DNA from: Oxalobacteraceae bacterium
GTDB lineage: Bacteria; Pseudomonadota; Gammaproteobacteria; Burkholderiales; Burkholderiaceae_D
Assembly: GCA_021768485.1 (NCBI GenBank)
Contig: JAIZVZ010000031.1
Location: 1 to 40,719, forward strand
Direction of reading: 5' to 3'
Length of the DNA stretch: 40,719 nt
Below, piece after piece: positions 35,854 through 40,719 of this stretch (positions are counted from its first letter, which is position 1; each line of letters begins with the position of its first letter). The translations under genes were made by a program, and so were the position numbers. The notes under the pieces are model-generated. The model had not been told where the DNA came from and did not search any database. It was given only the letters and a program-made list of their open reading frames with translations.

Positions 35854-35889
35854 CGGCTGACGGACTCAGCCGACCTCATTAGGCGAGGT
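35854..35889. terminator. Two adjacent hairpins between katE and the convergent cyclase gene
   Basis: CGGCTGA at 35854-35860 pairs with TCAGCCG at 35866-35872 (5-nt loop). ACCTC at 35873-35877 pairs with GAGGT at 35885-35889 and is followed by TTTC. The pair lies 93 bp after the katE stop and 76 bp from the cyclase stop. The T tail is short, so termination strength is uncertain. Confidence 0.5.
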
Positions 35890-35964
35890 TTTCAGTGCAC
35901 GTTTTCGGCGTATTTTTTCAACCGACGTTTTCAGGCAATTTCACGACTGCCTGCTGTCAAGTGC

Positions 35965-37560
35965 TCAGCCAGCCGTTTGTCCGGCAGGGGGGATTACCTG
36001 TACGACGTGGCCATCGGGATGGATCTGGTCGCGGCCTTTCGCTTTGGCCGTATATAAAGCCTGGTCCGATGCTTGCAGCAAGACATTGGGATCGAGGTCG
36101 TTGCGGCTCGGGCGGATGCTGGCTACGCCAACGCTGATCGAGACGACGCCGCCCGGATTGCGTTTGTGCGGCAATTGCAGTGTTTTCACGCCCATGCGGA
36201 TTTGCTGGGCAACGGCGATGGCGCCGGCCAGATCGGTGTCCGGCAACAGAATGCCGAATTCTTCGCCGCCATAGCGGGCACTCAGATCGCCGGGACGCTG
36301 CAAATGGATCACGCCGCTGATTGCCTGCAGGCAGCGGTCGCCGGCCGGATGGCCGTATTCGTCGTTAAAGCGCTTGAAATGATCGACGTCGATCATCAAG
36401 AGCGCCAGGCTGCCCTGCTGGCGCACCGCGCGCTTGAATTCGATTTTCAGGGCGGCGTCGAACTGGCGCCGGTTGGCCAGGCCGGTCAGGGCGTCCTGCA
36501 GGGCCAGCCGCTCGAGCTCGTTGTTCAGATCGATCAGTTTTTTTTGCGTCTCTTCCAGCTGGACCGAGATCTTGGCGCGTACGCGGATTTGGCGCAGCAG
36601 ATAATGCCCCATCAGGGCGATCATGGAGATGAGCAGGACAATGCCGATGACATGCCGTATGGTTTCGTCGCGCCAGTTGCTGAGCGCTTCCTGCTTGGAC
36701 AGGCCGACAATGGCGATCAACGGATAATTGTCGAGCCGCCGGAAGCTGAACAGGCGCTCGATGCCGTCGCCGGAAGCGGTGTAGCCGATACCGTCGAGGT
36801 CGCGCAGCACCCGGTCACGGAAAAACGGCATGGTCGCTACATTCATGTTGAGCGGGATATCGGCAGTGGAACGGCGGGCCAGGATTTTGCCATCGTATTG
36901 CAGGAGCAAAATGCTGCCATCATTGCCAATGGAGAAACTATTGTAATAGCCGTCCAGATAAGACATGCGGATCGCCGCCAGCGCGACGCCGGCAAACGAG
37001 CCGTCGGCGGCGTTGATGCGGCGTGAAATCGGAATCATCCAGTCGCCCGTCGTGCGGCTCAATAATGGGGCGCTGATATGCGGTTGCTGCGTCGAGTTTT
37101 TTTGATGAAACTCAAAATACTCGCGGTCGGAAAAGTCGAGCCCGCTCGGCATTTGCCCCAGCGAATTGAGGATCCAGTGGCCATCCTTGTTAATGATCGA
37201 TACATATTGCATTTCTGGCAATTGCGCCGTGCGCTCGGCCAATAATGGCTGCAATTTCACAATATCTTTGGGCGCCATGCCAATTTCTTCTATATCGCCG
37301 AGCAGGCCGAACAAGACAGTGTCGGCTTTTTTGATCGTGTCGCCGGCGTGCTGGGCGATCGAGCGCGTCACGTTTTGCACCGCCAATTCGGAAGTTCGCA
37401 GCGATGCGTTATAGGAGCGCCAGATATTGCGGCCGTCGACGGCGACCAGCGCCAGGCACACCAGAATCACAAAGGCGCGCGCCAATGCCGGTACCGATAG
37501 CTGGCGCCCGCGCGGCGGCGGGGGCGGAGGAAGCGAAGTGGAAGAGTCGGTGGAATGCAT
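35965..37560 (-). CDS. Membrane-bound diguanylate cyclase (Cache sensor plus GGDEF)
   Basis: The 531-residue protein makes c-di-GMP from GTP. It has a proline run near residues 11-16, a membrane segment around 26-44 (ALARAFVILVCLALVAVDG), a periplasmic Cache-type sensor domain to about 300, a second membrane segment (HVIGIVLLISMIALMGHYLL), a short linker helix and a C-terminal GGDEF domain. The active site reads GGEEF at 431-435, and an RxxD inhibitory site (RPGD, 422-425) lies five residues before it, so the enzyme should be active and feedback-inhibited by its product. The ligand of the sensor is unknown. It is a single gene with a weak ribosome site. Confidence 0.92.
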   Translation of the reverse strand: MHSTDSSTSLPPPPPPRGRQLSVPALARAFVILVCLALVAVDGRNIWRSYNASLRTSELAVQNVTRSIAQHAGDTIKKADTVLFGLLGDIEEIGMAPKDIVKLQPLLAERTAQLPEMQYVSIINKDGHWILNSLGQMPSGLDFSDREYFEFHQKNSTQQPHISAPLLSRTTGDWMIPISRRINAADGSFAGVALAAIRMSYLDGYYNSFSIGNDGSILLLQYDGKILARRSTADIPLNMNVATMPFFRDRVLRDLDGIGYTASGDGIERLFSFRRLDNYPLIAIVGLSKQEALSNWRDETIRHVIGIVLLISMIALMGHYLLRQIRVRAKISVQLEETQKKLIDLNNELERLALQDALTGLANRRQFDAALKIEFKRAVRQQGSLALLMIDVDHFKRFNDEYGHPAGDRCLQAISGVIHLQRPGDLSARYGGEEFGILLPDTDLAGAIAVAQQIRMGVKTLQLPHKRNPGGVVSISVGVASIRPSRNDLDPNVLLQASDQALYTAKAKGRDQIHPDGHVVQVIPPAGQTAG

Positions 37561-37705
37561 ATTGATTTGTTTGTAGTTCCATCGAAAAAGCTTGTTATGG
37601 TGCGGGTATCGGCATGCCCGGGGGAAAGGTTAAATTTCCACCGGGCAAATTGTACACAAATTTATTCCCTGTAGTTTGCCGAGAGTTTCAAAAAAAGGTA
37701 AAAAT

Positions 37706-37782
37706 GCCGGTTTTGGCAGTGGATTGATGTCAATTGGATACGGTTTGCTGCCAATTGAACGCCGATTGCGGCAAGAACCGGC
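37706..37782. repeat. Nested inverted repeats in the endonuclease leader
   Basis: An outer stem pairs GCCGGTTTTG (37706-37715) with 37772-37782 as ten base pairs with one bulged G. An inner perfect 8-bp stem pairs TCAATTGG (37730-37737) with CCAATTGA (37751-37758) around a 13-nt loop. The structure ends 79 bp before the endonuclease start at 37862. The remaining part of the 37561-37861 gap is AT-rich near 37640-37700 and shows no gene; it must hold the promoters of the two divergent genes. Confidence 0.75.
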
Positions 37783-37861
37783 TTGCTGACGGTGAATCTC
37801 AGCCTTGGAGCCGGGTCAAACCGGCGGGAGTGGGCAGGGTGGTGCGCCATCGGGTGACCTC

Positions 37862-38671
37862 ATGAAAAAATCGCATTGTTATGTGTTATTTTTCACTGCA
37901 CTCTGTGCGGCGTGTAGCAGTTTCGATTCGCCGTCCGATCTGCCTGTGGAGCAGATCATCACCATTAACTATGGTGGCTTCCGACTTCAATATGATTGCA
38001 ATGCGCGTACGGCCTTGCGCTATGAATATCGTTTGACACGCGATAGCGGTCATTTTTCGCGGCCGCCGGAATTCATGCTCGATCCGGCTTTTCCGCTCGA
38101 TTGTGCCCAGCAATATACGAGTGCGTCCTATGCCGGCATTCATCCCGGCTACGATCGCGGTCATCTGGTTACATCGAACCATATGGATTATGACGCCACC
38201 TATATCCGGCGTGCTAATTATATGAGTAATATTGTGCCGCAAGTGTCGTCTTTTAACCGCGGTATCTGGGTCGATGCCGAAAACGTGGCCGAGTGTTACC
38301 GCGATCTGGCGCCGCTCGACGTGTATGGCGGCGTGGTCTACGGCAGGCAGCCGGCAGAGTTATTAAATGACTATTATTTGCGCAGCCACGGCATTCGCAC
38401 GCCAGAATTTTTTTGGAAAAGCATCGTCACCACCGATCCGGCCAGCGGCGCTGTAAAAGCCATCAGCTGGTACATCCCCAATATCGAAAACCTCGGTCCG
38501 CTCGACAGTTATATCGTCAGCATCGACGATCTCGAGCGTCTGCTGGGCGCCGGACGCGTCGGCATAGCGGTCGCGTCTGCCGTCAAGCAACAAAAGCCGG
38601 CGCACACCTGGCCTCAGCCGCCGGCCTGCGATTTGAGCGTGCATTCGGCCCTGACGGGCAAGAGTCCCTAG
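37862..38671 (+). CDS. Exported DNA/RNA non-specific endonuclease (NUC family)
   Basis: The 269-residue protein belongs to the Serratia nuclease/beta-beta-alpha-metal family that cuts DNA and RNA. It has DRGH at 98-101 (general-base His101), SNIVPQ at 122-127, magnesium ligand Asn132 in SFNRGIW and Glu140, matching the order and spacing of Serratia nuclease His89, Asn119 and Glu127. The N-terminus MKKSHCYVLFFTALCAACSS is an export signal; Cys18 could be lipidated, but the residue at -3 is Cys rather than Leu, so signal peptidase I cleavage is also possible. The start at 37862 fits the signal; a longer frame from 37805 would bury it. No immunity protein gene is nearby, consistent with extracellular or periplasmic nucleic acid scavenging. 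Confidence 0.88.
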   Translation: MKKSHCYVLFFTALCAACSSFDSPSDLPVEQIITINYGGFRLQYDCNARTALRYEYRLTRDSGHFSRPPEFMLDPAFPLDCAQQYTSASYAGIHPGYDRGHLVTSNHMDYDATYIRRANYMSNIVPQVSSFNRGIWVDAENVAECYRDLAPLDVYGGVVYGRQPAELLNDYYLRSHGIRTPEFFWKSIVTTDPASGAVKAISWYIPNIENLGPLDSYIVSIDDLERLLGAGRVGIAVASAVKQQKPAHTWPQPPACDLSVHSALTGKSP

Positions 38672-38761
38672 TGCCGGCACGCTGTCGTGTCCGAGCCCGC
38701 ATGCCGCTCGGCGTGCCGGCCTATGTGCGCCGGCGCGCAGACCGGCGGCCTTTGTTCGGCT

Positions 38762-38817
38762 CAGTATTGTGATACTGGCCGTAATTGTTGCGCATATTTT
38801 TCAGCGGTGAATATGCG
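38762..38817. repeat. Two perfect inverted repeats upstream of the FMN-protein gene
   Basis: CAGTAT (38762-38767) is inverted as ATACTG (38772-38777) with a 4-nt loop. CGCATATT (38791-38798) is inverted as AATATGCG (38810-38817) with an 11-nt loop. Both lie within 85 bp of the start at 38847. They could be operators, or the first could weakly terminate the endonuclease transcript. Confidence 0.6.
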
Positions 38818-38846
38818 TAGTGAAGATGAGTGACGAGGAAAAACAA

Positions 38847-39350
38847 ATGGATTTATTACAGCCGTCGGAAAAGATTCTATTTTTTCAGCAAAAAATCAGC
38901 AAGGTGAAAGCCTGCATGTTTACGTGGCTGAATCAGGACGGCAAATTGCTGAGTCAGCCGATGAGCAATCAGCAACTCGACGAAGATGCCAATCTGTGGT
39001 TTTTTGTCTCGCGTCAAGGCGCACTGGCCCATGATATCGAGGCCAATCCTGTGGTCAACGTCAGTTTTGCCGAGCCGGCCGACAATCTGTATGTATCGGC
39101 CAGCGGGCGCGCCAGCCGTGTCGACGACGAGGCCAAGATCAGGCAGTTATGGAATCCTCTGTTGCTGCTCTGGTTTCCCGAGGGAACCGGCGATGCGCAT
39201 CTCGAACTGATCCGGGTCGCGCTCGACAGGGCTGAATACTGGGACGGCGGCATCAGCAGAATGGTGCAGTTGTTCGAGGCCGGCGCCAGCGCTTTCAGCG
39301 GCCGCCGGCCGCGTAGCAAGCCGGCCGAACATGGCACGATTTATCTGTGA
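38847..39350 (+). CDS. Pyridoxamine 5'-phosphate oxidase-fold protein (general stress protein 26-like)
   Basis: The 167-residue protein has the split-barrel FMN-binding fold of the general stress FMN family: WFFVSRQGALAHDIEANPVVNVSF, then YVSASGRASRVDD and LWFPEGTGDAHLELIRV, ending in GRRPRSKPAEHGTIYL. Related proteins are induced by stress; their substrates are unknown. The ATG at 38847 is preferred because GAGG lies eight bases upstream; GTG 38820 or ATG 38826 would add a short acidic extension. It is convergent with the thiDE gene, only 18 bp away, and preceded by two inverted repeats. Confidence 0.82.
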   Translation: MDLLQPSEKILFFQQKISKVKACMFTWLNQDGKLLSQPMSNQQLDEDANLWFFVSRQGALAHDIEANPVVNVSFAEPADNLYVSASGRASRVDDEAKIRQLWNPLLLLWFPEGTGDAHLELIRVALDRAEYWDGGISRMVQLFEAGASAFSGRRPRSKPAEHGTIYL

Positions 39351-39368
39351 AGCACCGGGCCGCCGATG

Positions 39369-40719
39369 TCAGCGAACGAATTGCCATCCCGGTAGAGTGC
39401 TTCGTGGCAAATCAGGAACGGGCAATGGTGCGGCGCTGGCGGCAGCGGCAATTGCGCTCTGCAATTCGGCAACGGCCGCGCTCGGATCGCCCGGCTGGTT
39501 GACCCCGCTCAAGACTGCGATGCCTGTTGCCCCGCAGCGCACCGCTTCGATACTGCGTTCGACATTCATGCCGGCGATGGCTACCACCGGTTCGGCGACG
39601 ATATGGCACCAGTACGCGAGGTTGCCGGCGCCGCGCGGAATCCACGGCATTTCCTTGGTATTGGTCGCATGCACCGGACCGCAGGCGATATAGCTCGGCG
39701 CCAGCGCGCGGGCGCGGCACAGCTCCCACAGGCAGTGCGTCGACAGACCGACGCGCACGCCGGCTGCGCGCAAGGCTTCCAGGCCGGCGCCTTGCTCCAT
39801 CAAATCCTCCTGGCCCAGATGCACGCCGTAGGCGCCGTGCTCAAGCGCCAATTGCCAGTGATCGTTGATGAAGAGCTGGGCATCGACGCGCCGCGCGGCC
39901 TCGATGCTGCGTTTGATTTCGGCCGATAAAAATTCGCGTGGCCCCTGTTTGATCCGCAATTGCAGCGTACGTACGCCGGCGTCCAGCAATTGTTCGATGC
40001 GTGCCGCATTGTCGGTCACGCCGTACAAGCCCATGTTGGCATCGCTGAGGCGGGCAAAGGGCGGCTTGGGCGCGGCCTCGAAGTCGAAGCCGGGCGCCAG
40101 CAAGTCGGGCAGCGATGCCGATGCCAGCGCAAAGCCGGGACGCGGCCGCACGGCGCCGGCGCCGCGGCCGGCCGGCACGCCGTTGCGCAGGGCGCCGGCG
40201 GTATTCATCTTGGCCAGCACGGCGGCATCGGCGGCGCAAAAATCGCGCGTCAGGGCCGCCGCCACCGATGCCGCGAACACGCAGCCGCTGCCGTGGTGGT
40301 GCGCGGTGGCGATGCGCGGCAGGCGCAGCCAGCCCTGTGCCTGCGGCGTATCGATGTAGTCGAGCGCATCGGCGCCGCCGGCATCGCCGCCGGTGATCAC
40401 GACGGCGCCGGCGCCGAGCGCGCGCAAAGCGGCCGCTGCGCGTTCCACCGTGGCGCGCTCAGCCATGCTGGCTGCATCCCAGTCGAGCAGCCAGGCCGCT
40501 TCCGCGCGATTCGGGGTGATGACCGTGGCGCGCGGCAGCAATTCGCTCAGCAAGGCCTGGCGCAGCGCGCCGCCGGCCAGGTCGGCACCGGTGCTGGCGC
40601 GCCAGACCGGATCGACTACCAGCGCCACCGCCGCGTTGGTGCGCAGGCGATCGACCCAGCGGGCCACGCAGCGCACATTGTCGGCGTTGCCAAGCATGCC
40701 GGTCTTGATCGCCTTGGGC
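39369..40719 (-). CDS. thiE: Bifunctional ThiD-ThiE thiamine biosynthesis protein, N-terminus outside window
   Basis: The frame stays open to the right edge, so the N-terminus is missing. The part near the edge is the end of a hydroxymethylpyrimidine phosphate kinase domain (ThiD): IKTGMLGNADNV, VVDPVW, TPNRAEAAWLL, VVITGGD and HHHGSGCVFAASVAAAL. After a linker comes a complete thiamine phosphate synthase domain (ThiE): GLYGVTDN, QLRIKQ, LFINDHWQLALEHGAYGVHLGQ, VGLSTHCLWEL, ACGPVHATNTKEM and VVAIAGMN. ThiE joins HMP-diphosphate with thiazole phosphate. Fusion places two successive steps on one chain. A TPP riboswitch, if any, would lie outside the window. Confidence 0.93.
   Translation of the reverse strand, partial: PKAIKTGMLGNADNVRCVARWVDRLRTNAAVALVVDPVWRASTGADLAGGALRQALLSELLPRATVITPNRAEAAWLLDWDAASMAERATVERAAAALRALGAGAVVITGGDAGGADALDYIDTPQAQGWLRLPRIATAHHHGSGCVFAASVAAALTRDFCAADAAVLAKMNTAGALRNGVPAGRGAGAVRPRPGFALASASLPDLLAPGFDFEAAPKPPFARLSDANMGLYGVTDNAARIEQLLDAGVRTLQLRIKQGPREFLSAEIKRSIEAARRVDAQLFINDHWQLALEHGAYGVHLGQEDLMEQGAGLEALRAAGVRVGLSTHCLWELCRARALAPSYIACGPVHATNTKEMPWIPRGAGNLAYWCHIVAEPVVAIAGMNVERSIEAVRCGATGIAVLSGVNQPGDPSAAVAELQSAIAAAASAAPLPVPDLPRSTLPGWQFVR

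Overview
The window looks like ordinary chromosomal backbone of a high-GC betaproteobacterium, most likely Burkholderiales and probably Oxalobacteraceae-like. This rests on family resemblance of the proteins (RpfE-type protein next to RecJ, LolC/LolD, a ThiD-ThiE fusion, an AdiA-type decarboxylase, HD-GYP proteins with an N-terminal DUF3391) and on dense high-GC coding on both strands. No tRNA, rRNA, CRISPR array, insertion sequence, integrase or phage gene was seen. Genus-level placement is inference.

Layout. 1-5760: on the minus strand, the start of a YggL-type protein (cut by the left edge), nadB with a strong intrinsic terminator, and the rpfE-like/recJ pair; on the plus strand one GNAT acyltransferase (OlsB/hemolysin type). 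5903-9957: plus-strand lolC-lolD, a TauE/SafE permease and a TatD-family nuclease. 9967-15119: plus-strand comEC, an alpha/beta hydrolase overlapping an orphan xdhC behind an FNR-like palindrome, and dcd. 15177-21157: a minus-strand RND efflux operon in the order permease, adaptor, outer-membrane factor. 21499-24041: a minus-strand HD-GYP protein and a YoaK/DUF1275 membrane protein with a tandem-repeat leader. 24195-29655: minus-strand AdiA-type decarboxylase, DUF4337 protein, folA, thyA and threonine aldolase. 29911-33034: a 71-residue unknown protein, convergent with an orphan ParA ATPase, then an MsbA-like ABC exporter. 33647-37560: the large catalase katE and a convergent diguanylate cyclase. 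37862-40719: a secreted or lipid-anchored DNA/RNA endonuclease, a small FMN-binding stress protein, and a bifunctional ThiD-ThiE enzyme cut by the right edge.

Functional links. ThyA and FolA form the thymidylate/folate cycle, and threonine aldolase upstream supplies glycine. LolC and LolD are the membrane and ATPase parts of the lipoprotein release pump. HD-GYP (degrades c-di-GMP) and the GGEEF protein (makes it) are opposing activities but not an operon. KatE, the FMN protein and the amino-acid decarboxylase fit stress or stationary-phase physiology.

No clearly new multi-gene system was found. The most interesting signals are small: a perfect 17-bp inverted repeat with two overlapping mini-ORFs leading into the 71-residue gene opposite an orphan ParA; a degenerate 13-14-bp tandem repeat in the yoaK leader; a catalase whose cross-link position is Cys rather than the E. 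coli His; an RND permease lacking the usual relay lysine; and several long hairpins in leaders.
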